Positions 19,918-30,200 are shown, numbered from the stretch's first letter. The stretch: DNA of 64,000 nucleotides from SAR324 cluster bacterium (GCA_028281495.1 JANQJU010000027.1:60946-124945), one strand, 5' to 3'. The notes: generated from the letters alone by a model not told the origin. A program made the numbers and translations.

Positions 19918-21573
19918 CTAAGCTTCCAACGACAAAACCTCGGTTGCCACATTTTCCACAAAATACTGGTCGTGTTCAATGAACAGCAGGGTGGGTTGGT
20001 ATTCCAGGATCAAGGCTTCCAAGCGTTCCCGGGCCATCAGATCAATATAGTTGAGCGGTTCGTCCCAAAGCAGCAAATGCGCCGGAGAAACCAAGGAACG
20101 GCACAAATCGGCTTTTTTGAGTTGACCGTGACTCCAACTGTCTAAGGGGCGATCCACGATGTTTCCTTGCACCCCCAGCGCACCTAAGATTTGCCGGAAA
20201 CGGGTTTCGTCCAATTGTTCATTACGCAAATGATCACGAAGCCATCCGGTTTGCCACAAAGGGGTTTGGTAGGTGCGGAGGCATTGAAGATAACCCGGCA
20301 TGTGGATCGTCCCTTGGTAATCGACGATAGGTGGGTCATCTCCTCCAATTTGGTGGGGGACCGTTGTCTCACTTTGACCGGCTGCCTTCTCCTGATTTCG
20401 AGCAATCACGTTTTGCCAAATGGCGTTGAACAAGGTGGTTTTGCCGCTCCCGTTGGGACCCAATAGGGCAATGCGGTCTCCGGGATGGATGGTGAAAGAA
20501 AGATGATCAAACAAAGCCCGCTCATCAAATGAGACATTTAAATTTTCTACGGAAAGCAACAATTCCGGGGCTTTTGAGGCAGCATTGAGTTTCAGGGTTC
20601 GTTCTTTTTCTACATTACGGAGTAACCCCTTTTTTTCTTCAATCCCAGCCTGCACGCGACGTTCGATGTTCAAGGCGCGCTTCATGGATTTGGCAGCCCG
20701 GTGGCCCACAAAACCTTTATCTGCCGCGCCCTGTTTTTCTTTTTCTTTACGATTCGACCAAGTGCGACGAGCTTGGGCCGCTTTCTCCAATTTTCGGATT
20801 TCTCGTTTCAGGTGTTCATTGCGCTTCTGTTCGGTTTCGCGTTCACGGTCTCGTTGGAATTTCCAGGTGGAGTAGTTGCCGTGGGTCAAATAAACCCCCG
20901 TTTTTTCCAATGAAATCACGTGATCGGAACAAGCATCCAAGCACATGCGGTCGTGCGAAACGAGCAGGAATCCGGATTTCTCCGCCAAATATTGCGCAAG
21001 CCGTTCACGCGCTGAAAAATCGAGATGATTGGTGGGTTCATCAATCAACAAGAAATGATCTTTTTTTAAGAACATGGCCACGAGCATCGAAAGCGTTTGC
21101 TCTCCGCCACTGAGTGAAGCAAACTCTCGGTGCAGGAGGGGGTCCAATTCGAGACGCGCCATCTCTTTTTCAATCAGCGAATCGATTTCGTAACCTTGCC
21201 AATCTTGATAGCGTTCCTGGAGATCCCCATAGGCAGCAAGACTGGATTCATCCGATTTCTGGAGCAGACTTTCCATTTGTTGCTCCCAACGGTTGAACGG
21301 CGCAATGCCATCTCGAATCACTTGCAAAGTGGGTTGCTGTGGATTGAGGGGCACCTTCGGAAAATAAGCGACCTCTACCGGAACAGAGACCGTTCCTGCG
21401 GTTGGCTGCAATTCCCCCAACAACAGGCGTAGCAAGGTCGTTTTCCCACGACCATTGTTCCCAATCAGCGCGGTTTTCCAATGGGTTTCTAGAGAAAGCG
21501 AAAGATCCTCAAAAATCGGAACGTAAGGGGTATCGAAGATGAAATGAACGTGTTGAAAGGAAAGAGTGGCCAT
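19918..21573 (-). CDS. ABC-F ATPase, ribosome-protection type (Lsa/Vga-like)
   Basis: The start is set at MATLSFQHVHF, four bases after GGAGGAC; an upstream in-frame extension has no ribosome site. The 551-residue protein has two ABC domains and no membrane segment. Domain 1 has GNNGRGKTT and LSGGEQ with LLIDEPTNHLD. Domain 2 has GPNGSGKTT and a degenerate signature SHGQLKKA with LLWDEP. Between them is a long charged linker containing WSNRKEKEKQGAADKGFVGH and AAKSMKRALNIERR, very like the linker of Lsa-type antibiotic-resistance ABC-F proteins. These bind the ribosome E site and dislodge peptidyl-transferase drugs. A leader reading frame upstream supports drug-inducible regulation. The substrate drug cannot be read from sequence. 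Confidence 0.88.
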   Translation of the reverse strand: MATLSFQHVHFIFDTPYVPIFEDLSLSLETHWKTALIGNNGRGKTTLLRLLLGELQPTAGTVSVPVEVAYFPKVPLNPQQPTLQVIRDGIAPFNRWEQQMESLLQKSDESSLAAYGDLQERYQDWQGYEIDSLIEKEMARLELDPLLHREFASLSGGEQTLSMLVAMFLKKDHFLLIDEPTNHLDFSARERLAQYLAEKSGFLLVSHDRMCLDACSDHVISLEKTGVYLTHGNYSTWKFQRDRERETEQKRNEHLKREIRKLEKAAQARRTWSNRKEKEKQGAADKGFVGHRAAKSMKRALNIERRVQAGIEEKKGLLRNVEKERTLKLNAASKAPELLLSVENLNVSFDERALFDHLSFTIHPGDRIALLGPNGSGKTTLFNAIWQNVIARNQEKAAGQSETTVPHQIGGDDPPIVDYQGTIHMPGYLQCLRTYQTPLWQTGWLRDHLRNEQLDETRFRQILGALGVQGNIVDRPLDSWSHGQLKKADLCRSLVSPAHLLLWDEPLNYIDLMARERLEALILEYQPTLLFIEHDQYFVENVATEVLSLEA

Positions 21574-21649
21574 GACAGTCCTCCAAAAGTGTCGCAATGC
21601 GATGAATAAAAAATGAATTTCGAACACAGTTGAAGTGATTCAGCTTCAT
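21509..21649 (-). CDS. leader peptide overlapping the ABC-F start
   Basis: A short reading frame starts at an ATG preceded by an excellent ribosome site, AGGAGGGAGCC, and encodes 46 residues beginning MKLNHFNCVRNSFF. It runs through the ABC-F ribosome site and start codon (21573) in another frame and stops 62 bases inside the gene. This geometry, with a stronger ribosome site than the main gene and an overlap with its start, matches leader peptides that control antibiotic-responsive ABC-F genes by ribosome stalling or coupling. That the peptide is translated is inference. Confidence 0.5.
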   Translation of the reverse strand: MKLNHFNCVRNSFFIHRIATLLEDCHGHSFLSTRSFHLRYPLRSDF

Positions 21650-21796
21650 GGCTCCCTCCTGAGATGAGGATGGTTGATGGAATGGAATGATTTAGAACAA
21701 ATAAAATAGTCGAACCGTGTCAAATGCTCAAGTAGGGAAGCGGATCCCTGTCGGAAAAATTTCACTCAAATCAAACTTTATATGTCAAGGAATGAG

Positions 21797-22999
21797 ATGC
21801 ACAGGAAAGATACAATTGGTGTTTCTGAAAGGGACATCGATGACAATGACAAAAAGCCAGTCTTTGCAGCCAATGCCGTGTTGGTGGGGGGAGCGCTGAA
21901 TACCACCAACGACAATTCCAACGGGGCTAGGTGGGGCCATGAGATTTACCGTCGCTTTATTGAAGAAGCGATGGTCGACGGTTCGGCCATGATTGGCGTG
22001 ATCACGTCGTCCTCTGGCGATCCGGAAGGTCAAGGCATTATCGATGTGGAACGTTTCACCACCCGTGGTGCTTTCGCAGAATGGATCCCCCTAACAGAAA
22101 CCAACATCTCCAAAAATTCGGACCCTGATATTATTGCTCAAATCAACCGTATGACGGGCTTTTATTTTGCGGGAGGGGATCAGTCCCGATACATCCGTGC
22201 TCTGTACAACTCCGATGGTTCCACGAGCCTGGCCCTCCAAGCCATTGTTGATAAAGTGAAAGCCGGTGCCCCCATCGCCGGAACCAGTGCGGGAACTGTA
22301 GTGCAAACCTCGGGACCGATGATCACAGGAGGGGCTGCGTTCAACAGCTTGGCCCATCCTTCTCAAACCTACCAACCTTTGCAAACCACGGTAACGTCTT
22401 CCGACGACTTCTTGAATTATCGTCCTGAAGGGGGCTTGAGCCTGTTTCCATTTGGCTTGCTGGACACCCACTTCAGTGAGCGAGGACGTCAGTGCCGCTT
22501 CATTCGTTTGGCGGCGGAAACCGGGACCCGGTTTGCCTTTGGTATCGATGAAAACACGGCATTGGTCGTGAAAAACAGGTTGGTCGAAGTGATCGGAGAA
22601 AATGGCGTGTTCATCTTCGATTTAGGCAGTGCCACTCATGACGTGAGGGCGGATGGTGGGTTCAGTATCTCTGGCGTGAAAGCAACCTATTTGAATCGCG
22701 GTGACCAATACGCCCCCAGCACACGAGCCGTCACTTTTGGCAACACGACCGATCTGAACACCACGTTGAATACAGTTGTGTCCCCTTCGGCCGATATTTT
22801 CGGGGCTGGTGAATTTTTAGATCTGGCCACCCGCTTGATGCAAAGCCCCCAGACCGAAGCCATTGGGAAAAGCGTCGAACCGGGAAACACCTACTTTCGC
22901 ATCACATTGAGTAAAACCTGGACAACCGAAGGCAAACAAAATGCAGACGGCAGCCAAGTGTCGTTTAAAGACTTGATGGTCGATGTGGAGTTACAGTGA
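21797..22999 (+). CDS. cyanophycinase-like serine peptidase (S51)
   Basis: The second ATG (MHRKDTIG) is chosen because AAGGA stands five bases before it; an ATG 15 bases upstream is possible. About 400 residues. Landmarks are AVLVGGAL near the start, GFYFAGGDQSRY, the nucleophile elbow GTSAGT with Ser near residue 163, and DTHFSERGRQCRF, which together define peptidase family S51/cyanophycinase. Cyanophycinases cut the Asp-Arg storage polymer cyanophycin into dipeptides. There is no signal peptide and no cyanophycin synthetase in the window, so the real substrate is uncertain. The stop overlaps the stop of the convergent cytochrome gene by nine bases. Confidence 0.85.
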   Translation: MHRKDTIGVSERDIDDNDKKPVFAANAVLVGGALNTTNDNSNGARWGHEIYRRFIEEAMVDGSAMIGVITSSSGDPEGQGIIDVERFTTRGAFAEWIPLTETNISKNSDPDIIAQINRMTGFYFAGGDQSRYIRALYNSDGSTSLALQAIVDKVKAGAPIAGTSAGTVVQTSGPMITGGAAFNSLAHPSQTYQPLQTTVTSSDDFLNYRPEGGLSLFPFGLLDTHFSERGRQCRFIRLAAETGTRFAFGIDENTALVVKNRLVEVIGENGVFIFDLGSATHDVRADGGFSISGVKATYLNRGDQYAPSTRAVTFGNTTDLNTTLNTVVSPSADIFGAGEFLDLATRLMQSPQTEAIGKSVEPGNTYFRITLSKTWTTEGKQNADGSQVSFKDLMVDVELQ

Positions 23000-24349
23000 G
23001 AGAAGGTACTGTTCCAAATCCGATTTCTCTTGATCTGTAAGGCCTAGCGCAAAATGGTTGTCATAATGATCCACCACGTCTGCCAGCATTGCAAACCGCC
23101 CATCGTGATAAAACCCACCTTTTGTATGGCTCCACAATCCCTTTAGTGGGGTCGTTCGATACCCTTGAGCAGGAGAACGTTGTGCCTGTTCGTCATCGAT
23201 TCCGATTTCTTCGGCTGTATGCAAATTGTACCCTGGTTCCGTGAACAAGGGAGGAACATGGCAACTTGCACACCCGGCTTTTTCATTAAACAAGGCCTGC
23301 CCTCGGCTCGCGGAAGTCGCATCAAAACTACCCGCAGACGGTTCGGGGGCGGGAATGGCCAATTGATAAAAATGCAACGCTGCCAATTTAGACGTGATCA
23401 AGTCTTGAGAACTGCGTACATCACCCAAATTATTTGCCGCAGCGACAGGAAAACGCAGATTGTCATTCAATCGAGTGTCAAAAAATGTGCCCTGCCCGCC
23501 CATCTCTAAATTGGCTACAAACGCATTCCAATAGGTGACCGATCCCCAGCCGGTATGAGTGGCTAAATTCACCCCTGCTAACCCAAATGCGGGGGGAATC
23601 AATGTTGGGCCAACGCTTGCTTTGCCATCGATAAATACAGCAGCATCAAATTTCCCAACCCCCCATCCATTTAACACACTTTTCAATGCCTCCTCAGAGA
23701 CCCCCAGGCGGCCACTAGGAACACTCAAATCCGGAGATAACGCAATGATTGCCCCCACATTCAAATCACGGTTGGGCCATCCATCCAAACGATAACCAAT
23801 GCCATCTGCGAATGAATCATCGACCGTCGAATGGCATACCGCACAAGTCAATCCCACAGAGCTCAGATTACCCGTATCGTCAAACTGCCCTTGGACTCCT
23901 ACCACTGCATTGAGTTGCAACAAAGCCATTGTTGTGGCAGTTGCCTCTAAATCCACCTCTCCGGCAGCCAACTGCTGTTGCAATGATTCAGGAAGTGCAG
24001 TCACATCGACTTTCAAGCCCACGCTCAACGCCGCACTTGCAGAAAGTCCTTCCCCTATCCCTCCAAACTCGCTTCCTGCAATTGCCTCATGCAATTTTAA
24101 AGTTTCACTCCAAAATACTTCATCGCCAAAGGTATCAAACCGGAAGATTTGACGCCCTTCTTCCACCAGTTTCTGTGCATTTTGGGCGATGGTATCGTCT
24201 GAATCATCAACCATGGTTGTATCCGTGTTGGAATTGGAAGAAGAATCATCATCGTCATCATTTCCTTGCTGACAGCTCACCACGAATAGACCAATCAACA
24301 GCAATCCAAGCATGTAATGCCATAAGTGACTTCGTAATAACTTTTTCAT
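22991..24349 (-). CDS. di-haem cytochrome c peroxidase/MauG-like lipoprotein
   Basis: A 452-residue lipoprotein with a clear ribosome site (AGGGGAG). The signal is MKKLLRSHLW...LFVVSC with the lipobox Cys near 26, followed by an acidic Asp/Ser linker. Two haem-binding motifs are present, CAVCH (about 167) and CASCH (about 360), and the C terminus has the family ending TTPLKGLWSHTKGGFYHDGR followed by LADVVDHYDNHF. This fits the MauG/bacterial cytochrome c peroxidase superfamily acting in the periplasm. The spacing between the haem motifs is larger than in typical peroxidases. A SufR-like regulator lies 135 bases upstream on the same strand and may control it. Confidence 0.88.
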   Translation of the reverse strand: MKKLLRSHLWHYMLGLLLIGLFVVSCQQGNDDDDDSSSNSNTDTTMVDDSDDTIAQNAQKLVEEGRQIFRFDTFGDEVFWSETLKLHEAIAGSEFGGIGEGLSASAALSVGLKVDVTALPESLQQQLAAGEVDLEATATTMALLQLNAVVGVQGQFDDTGNLSSVGLTCAVCHSTVDDSFADGIGYRLDGWPNRDLNVGAIIALSPDLSVPSGRLGVSEEALKSVLNGWGVGKFDAAVFIDGKASVGPTLIPPAFGLAGVNLATHTGWGSVTYWNAFVANLEMGGQGTFFDTRLNDNLRFPVAAANNLGDVRSSQDLITSKLAALHFYQLAIPAPEPSAGSFDATSASRGQALFNEKAGCASCHVPPLFTEPGYNLHTAEEIGIDDEQAQRSPAQGYRTTPLKGLWSHTKGGFYHDGRFAMLADVVDHYDNHFALGLTDQEKSDLEQYLLSL

Positions 24350-24370
24350 AGCTCTCCCCTACGATTGAAA

Positions 24371-24410
24371 GTTAAAATCATCTAATTAAATTAATTAAAA
24401 AAGTTTTAAC
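24371..24410. promoter_or_regulatory. AT-rich inverted repeat before the cytochrome gene
   Basis: GTTAAAA (24371-24377) and TTTTAAC (24404-24410) form 7-base arms around an AT-only core, 22 bases upstream of the di-haem lipoprotein ATG. It could be an operator for the neighbouring regulator or simply promoter AT-richness. Weak evidence. Confidence 0.3.
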
Positions 24411-24484
24411 TTGTTTAATAGGACCTGCTTATTGACCGAAAGTCAATGGAAAAATGATCCAGGAGGTGTGTCTATGCAGAATAT

Positions 24485-25189
24485 TTAGGAGGTGGAAGGA
24501 TGGGCTGTTGTGGGAGGTTCCAGGTCGAAATGGGAGCCATTAGGATGAATGGGATCATCTTTATAAATTTTAAACGCACACCGACCATCTCCATTCTGAA
24601 AACGTTCCTCTCTCACGACACGCACGCCAAGCAACTGGGTCAAAATGGATACGGTCACACTACAAAGAGTGGGACGACGATGAGCGATATTGAGAAAGGG
24701 ACAGTTTCGCTCAATCAACCGAAGGCCGTTTTCCCCTGATTCAATGGAAATGAAAGGGTCATCTTCTAGGTAGATGCCTTTGAGCACCTCAAGGCGTTCT
24801 TCTAGACTTTTTCCTTCTAACAGGGGCTGCCATTTTTTAACACGAACTTCTACCAGAGATGCTAAGATCTGACGCAATTCATCTGGGCCTAATTTTTCTG
24901 CAACCGTATCAATCAATTCAATCGCCAGCACGTCATAGTATTTGGGAAACAAATGGTCGCCTTTTGGAGTCAGTGTATAGCAGCTTGTTGGAGGACCTAC
25001 ACGAGACTGAGGAATACGCTTACGTTCTAACCAGCCTTCTTTTTCCATTTGCGCAACTTGTTGACGAACCGCTTCATAGCTCACTTGGCATCGTGCCCCA
25101 AGATCCTTCATCGTCATGGAGCCCTCTTGCTTGATTAAAGTGAGAATTGTTTGACGGATGGGAGACAGGGATTTTAGACTAGTCGACAT
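24485..25189 (-). CDS. SufR-like winged-helix regulator, probable Fe-S sensor
   Basis: A 234-residue DNA-binding protein. The N-terminal ~80 residues form an ArsR/MarR-type winged helix (IRQTILTLIKQEGSMTMKDL, then CQVSYEAVRQQVAQMEKEGW). The C-terminal domain has NCPFLNIAHRRPTLC and GDGRC. Spacing is C-X12-C-X27-C, which matches the SufR pattern C-X12-C-X13-C-X14-C with one central Cys missing. SufR-type proteins bind a [4Fe-4S] cluster and repress Fe-S biogenesis genes. No suf genes are here; the neighbour is a haem lipoprotein, so a redox-sensing role is inferred. The missing Cys may be replaced by another ligand. Confidence 0.8.
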   Translation of the reverse strand: MSTSLKSLSPIRQTILTLIKQEGSMTMKDLGARCQVSYEAVRQQVAQMEKEGWLERKRIPQSRVGPPTSCYTLTPKGDHLFPKYYDVLAIELIDTVAEKLGPDELRQILASLVEVRVKKWQPLLEGKSLEERLEVLKGIYLEDDPFISIESGENGLRLIERNCPFLNIAHRRPTLCSVTVSILTQLLGVRVVREERFQNGDGRCAFKIYKDDPIHPNGSHFDLEPPTTAHPSTS

Positions 25190-25393
25190 ATCGGAAAGCT
25201 CTTAAAAGTTTGGAAAAAAAGATACTAGACCTCTTAAATGCTATCAGTTCACATACGTAATCTCAAAAACTCATCTTGTTCCTCACTGCTTTCAAACTAT
25301 TTCGAAGTTCCGACTTTGGGAGATTCTTGGTGCCAGATACTATCGTGCCAGAGGGGACATTTTCTCAAAACTGCACTTGATAAACAAATAAAC

Positions 25394-25441
25394 ATTCCCA
25401 GGAATATTTACGTTGAAAAACATTCCTAGGAATATTAAAAT
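25394..25441 (+). promoter_or_regulatory. promoter with two palindromic operators for the MarR gene
   Basis: A good sigma70 promoter is readable: TTGAAA (25413-25418), 17-base spacer, TAAAAT (25436-25441), with the ATG 21 bases further. The perfect palindrome ATTCCTAGGAAT (25422-25433) lies entirely within the spacer. A second copy, ATTCCCAGGAAT (25394-25405), sits 28 bases upstream, before the -35. The flanks are also shared (CATTCC...GGAATATT). Two sites on nearly the same helix face suggest cooperative MarR dimers blocking polymerase. Confidence 0.75.
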
Positions 25442-25462
25442 CATTCCATACGGTGAGGGCCT

Positions 25463-25921
25463 ATGCAATCCAACGATTTCGAATGGATACAACGTCGGAT
25501 TTTTGTATTGGTGGGAATTATCAACCAATTGTCTACCACACATATCAATCGTTACTTGGCTGAATTGGACATTCCGATGGCACAGTTTTCGTTGCTCTCG
25601 CATTTTTCCCACAATCCAGAACAGGAATGGACGGTCACACGGCTAGCATTTGCCTTCGAGGTCAACCAACCGGCCATGACCAAAACCTTAAAACGGTTGT
25701 TGAGCAAAGGTTATGTTTCCATGCGACCCGATGAAAAGGACAAACGGGTGAAACATTACCGCATCACGGAATCTGGCTTGGCGAAACTGCACGAGGGTTA
25801 TGGTCGTTTGCAACCCGATATTGCTGACTTTTTTGCTTCTTGGAAAAAAGACGATCTGGTTCATCTCCAACAATTGTTGGAACGGCTAAAAACTCAATTA
25901 GACGAAGCCCGTGACCCCTAA
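25463..25921 (+). CDS. MarR-family transcriptional regulator
   Basis: A 152-residue regulator of normal MarR length. The winged helix is seen in WTVTRLAFAFEVNQPAMTKT followed by LLSKGYVSMRPDEKDKRVKH, which is the classical MarR recognition helix and wing (DxRxxx motif as DEKDKRV). The C-terminal helix supports dimerisation. The ATG is preceded by GAGGG. It is transcribed from a promoter whose spacer is a perfect palindrome, so autorepression is likely. The Tat lipoprotein gene begins 86 bases downstream and is the likely regulated target in the same operon. Confidence 0.92.
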   Translation: MQSNDFEWIQRRIFVLVGIINQLSTTHINRYLAELDIPMAQFSLLSHFSHNPEQEWTVTRLAFAFEVNQPAMTKTLKRLLSKGYVSMRPDEKDKRVKHYRITESGLAKLHEGYGRLQPDIADFFASWKKDDLVHLQQLLERLKTQLDEARDP

Positions 25922-26007
25922 GAATCCAGCCATCCCTGCTATTCAGCAATTCTGAAAAATCCAGAAACATAAAAACCCCAACGAGTCTATCTATTTAAGG
26001 AGGTGCC

Positions 26008-27171
26008 ATGCAACGACGAGACTTTATTAAAATCATGACGGCGGGCGGAACCACGTTGTTGGTGCCCAGTGCCCTCACGGGTTGCGACACAAAACAGCTG
26101 GAAGCTTTGGAAGGCTGGAATGGTCCCTCCTCCGATCAACAGGATATTCGGATTTTGGTGCTTTCTTATGCCGTGTTAGCCGCCAATCCTCACAATAAAC
26201 AACCGTGGCTCATCCGCATGAAATCGAATTTGGCGTTTGATCTTTATGTGGATCGCGAGCGCTTGCTCCCGGAAACCGATCCTCCTGCCCGACAAATTCA
26301 TATTGGCCAAGGCACGTTTCTCGAAAACTTAGCTATTGCGGCCACACACTATGGATACCGGGCGCACATCACGTATTTTCCCCAAGGCATGTACAGCAAC
26401 ACCACCGTGGAGGTAAAACCCGTGGCTTCCATTGAATTGCAGGCCGACACCCAGGTGAGCCAAGACCCATTATTTGACTATTTGCTGCAACGCCAATCGA
26501 ACAAACGGGCTTACACGGACCGCCCCATTTCCGCATCCTCACTTCAGCAAATGGGACAATCCGTGGATTTGCAAGGATACACCTATCAATTCACTCAAGA
26601 AGCAGCTCTGCGTGAGCCAATGGCCGAACAATTGGGTAAAGCGATGGAAATTGAAACTGCCGGGGTTGCCCGTCATGTGGAATCCATGTGGATGTTCCGG
26701 TTCAATGACGAAGAAGTCGAACGCTACCGTGACGGTTTCAGTGTGGCCAATTCAGGGGTTACGGGTTTTAAAAAATTCATGGCAGAAACATTTTTCTTAG
26801 GCACTCGTGAAGAATCTTTCAAAGTGGATTCTTCGATGGCCCGTGCTGGAATCGACCTCACTTACGAACAAGCGCGATCTGCTGCGGCTTTTGGATGGCT
26901 GATTTCCAAAACCAACACCCGCTTGGATCAAGTGAAAATTGGACGAGTGTATGAGCGTTTGAACCTCGAAGCCACTCGGCTGGGATTGGCCATGCACCCC
27001 ATGAGTCAAATCCTCGAAGAATATGAGGACATGGCCTTACTTCAACGCGACCATTTGAAACTACTCAACGTGCCTCCAGGACATACGGTCCAAATGTTGT
27101 TCCGCTTGGGCTATGCCGAACCTGTCATCCATTCCCCACGTCGGCTTCCACAGGATTTCATTTTAGGGTGA
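26008..27171 (+). CDS. Acg-like nitroreductase-fold Tat lipoprotein
   Basis: A 387-residue protein with a strong ribosome site (AAGGAGG). The N terminus MQRRDFIKIMTAGG carries the twin-arginine motif and ends with the lipobox ALTGC, predicting Tat export of a folded, cofactor-loaded lipoprotein. The body resembles Acg-family FMN-binding nitroreductases: AANPHNKQPWLIR, YVDRERLLPETDPPARQIHI, a QRQSNKRAYTDRP block and MHPMSQILEEY near the C terminus. The Acg family is a flavin-sequestering or nitroreductase-like group. Co-expression with MarR suggests response to an aromatic or redox-active compound; this is inference. Confidence 0.82.
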   Translation: MQRRDFIKIMTAGGTTLLVPSALTGCDTKQLEALEGWNGPSSDQQDIRILVLSYAVLAANPHNKQPWLIRMKSNLAFDLYVDRERLLPETDPPARQIHIGQGTFLENLAIAATHYGYRAHITYFPQGMYSNTTVEVKPVASIELQADTQVSQDPLFDYLLQRQSNKRAYTDRPISASSLQQMGQSVDLQGYTYQFTQEAALREPMAEQLGKAMEIETAGVARHVESMWMFRFNDEEVERYRDGFSVANSGVTGFKKFMAETFFLGTREESFKVDSSMARAGIDLTYEQARSAAAFGWLISKTNTRLDQVKIGRVYERLNLEATRLGLAMHPMSQILEEYEDMALLQRDHLKLLNVPPGHTVQMLFRLGYAEPVIHSPRRLPQDFILG

Positions 27172-27289
27172 AATCTTCTACATCCCCCCAAATGCGTTTA
27201 CGCTCCATACAATTGGCAAGGCGTTCCGAAATTTGTTACAACCCGATTTGAGTGAGTTGCTCAACAAATCTTCAGAGAAGGGGGACTAC

Positions 27290-30200
27290 ATGGAGATAGG
27301 GTTTCGTTCCAGCTTAGTGTTTCGGCTGCTATTTGGCATTTCGGTGGTATTTGTAGCCGTCTTTGGGTTGGTCAATATTATCGAAGTCCAGCAAGCCCAA
27401 GATGATTTAATGGAACAAGGGCAGTTGCAGATCCAAGCCCAAAAAGAACGCTATGAAACCCAACTTCAGCAAATGCGAGAACGCTTGTCTCACAAGCTGA
27501 ATCGTCAACTCCAGATGGTCGCCGAATTCTCCAAAGTGCCTCTGGTCACCGAAGTCTCGGTTCGTGATTTGGGGACCTTCCGGGACCTGTTTGCTTACAA
27601 CCAAGCCTTCCGGGAGTGCTTCGATCAAACGGTCGAACGAGAAACATACGAGTGTTTACGTCGACAAAACGAGCACATCCATAACCCCACTATTGCCGCA
27701 TTCAATCGGGCTTTTCTCTCCACTGCGATCAATTTCATTGCGAGCGATGAAGACACCGTTGGCCTCTTGATCGAAGATTGGGAAGGCAATCCTTATGTAG
27801 GAATCTATCAAAACCCCGATGGAACGCTCCAAGAGATCAACGACTTTTCCTTATTCAGTCCCAATGACCCTCAATTGAGCCAACCTGTCCTGGAAAACGA
27901 AGAACAGGTGGGCCGCATCACGTTGTACTACACGCTCCGCCGAATCGACCAAGTGGAGCAAGAGGCTCAACAGTCCATCGAAGCGATGACACGCAGCATC
28001 GAAACCAAGATTGCTGACAACAATGCTCAAATCACAGAAAGCTACCTAGCAGAAGGGTTTTTGCTGTTTTTTGTCATCATGCTCGCCATTACCATCATTG
28101 CCATTCTGACGATTGTTCGCCCGCTACAAGCCCTGAAAACGAGTGCCGATCAACTCGCTCAAGAGAATCTGGACCACGATATCGACACCAGCCGCACTGA
28201 TGAAATTGGGAGTTTGGCACGAAGTTTTACCCAGATGCGGGATGCCATCCGCGACAAAATCCAAGATCTCCAACGTTTGAACCGTCGCATTGAAGCTCAA
28301 AATGAAGAACTCAAAAAAGCCGACAAGAGCAAAGACGAGTTTCTCGCCAACACCTCTCATGAACTCCGGACCCCGCTGAATGGCATCATTGGTTTGAGTG
28401 AATCGCTCCTTTCCGGGGTCGGTGGCCCCGTGAATGCGGAACAAGCCAACAATCTGAATTTGATTGTACAAAGCGGTCGCCGTCTCGCCAATTTGGTGAA
28501 CGACATCCTAGATTTTTTCAAAATGAAAAACAGCAAGTTGCACCTCCAAATCCATCCAGTGGATCTGGCAGAGATTTCCAACTTAGTGATGGATCTCGCC
28601 TCTACGTTGATTGGCGAAAAGCAGATCCATTTGATTCACGAATTCCCCGAAGACCTCCCGTTGGTGGAAGCTGATGAAAACCGCTTGCAGCAAATCTTGC
28701 TCAATCTGATTGGCAACGCCATCAAGTTCACCCATGAAGGGGAGGTCGTGGTGTTTGCAGGTGTTGAAGAAAACCTCGTACGGATTTCTGTTTCCGACAC
28801 CGGTATCGGCATTCCTGAAGATCAACTGGACCAAATTTTTGAATCGTTTGAACAGGTCGATGGCTCGATTTCCCGGCAGTTTGGCGGCACGGGCTTGGGT
28901 TTGGCCGTAACCCAACAGTTGGTCGAACTGCACGGCGGCGTGATTGAGGTCAAAAGCTCTGAAGGGTATGGATCGACGTTTTCGTTCACGCTGCGCGTTG
29001 CTCAAGATCAATCCCCTGAACACGTGGTGCATCCCGAAGATGCTATCCATGAAATCAGCCACATCCATCAGTTGCCAGAGGAGGGTTCCCCCCCCAGCTC
29101 TTCTGAAAAAACATCCGCTCCCAAATCGGTGGAAAAAATGCCGGAGATGATCTTGGAAGGGACCAAAACGATTTTAGTGGTCGATGACGAACCTGTGAAT
29201 GTGCAGGTTCTAAAAAACTATCTTCTGTTGCACAATTATCAGGTTCTGGAAGCCAATGAAGGGACGAAAGCATTAGCCTTAATAGAACAAGAGACTCCGG
29301 ATTTGGTGTTGCTGGATTTGATGCTGCCCAACATGAGTGGATACGAGGTGTGCCAACATATTCGAAAAAATCACAGTGCCGCATCCATGCCAGTAATCAT
29401 GCTCACCGCCAAAAACTTGGTTGAAGATCTCACCGGCGGTTTGCAATGCGGAGCAAACGACTTCCTGCCCAAACCCTTTTCACAAGAAGAATTATTGGCT
29501 CGCATCGTCACTCACCTCCGGTTAGCAGAAACCAGCAATGCCTTGAGTCAGGCCAATGCTCGTCTCACTTTGTTGTTGGGAGGCGTGCGGGACATTACCA
29601 TGTCTTATGACCGCTTCACTGCCATCACGATGGCGTGTAATGCGTTGTTGCATCAACTGCACTTTCAAGCTTCCAGCAACGTGCATATTTATTTCTGGGA
29701 AAAAAATCCGAATGGCACCGAAGGTTATTCTTATTTTCGTTTTCCAGTGCGTCCGGGCCCCCCTGCGGATTTGGTGCTCGATACCATTCATCTGATCCGA
29801 CACAGCTATTCTCTAGAGCCACCTTCCTCCCAAATTTCCGGGAAAGGGAGATGGGCCAGCTGTTCCATCCAAGACAGCATTCTGCATGCGCCGATTTGGT
29901 ATGAAGGTAAACTGTATGGGTTGATCGAAATTGATGGCATCGTGGAAGCTCGCTTGCAGGAGGAAAATCGAGAATTTGTAGACACGTTGGTCCACTCGCT
30001 TGCGGTGGAACTCAAAGACATGGGATTCACTTTGGAACTCGAACAACAGATTACGGAACGCACCCAACAGCTCAACCAATCCTTAGCGGAGCTGGAACAA
30101 CAAAACACGGTTTTGGCCGCAGGGAACCGGAAGTTGGAAGACATCAACCAAACTCGTGTGCAACTGCTTTCCCGGCTCAGCAATTTGGACACCACGAACC

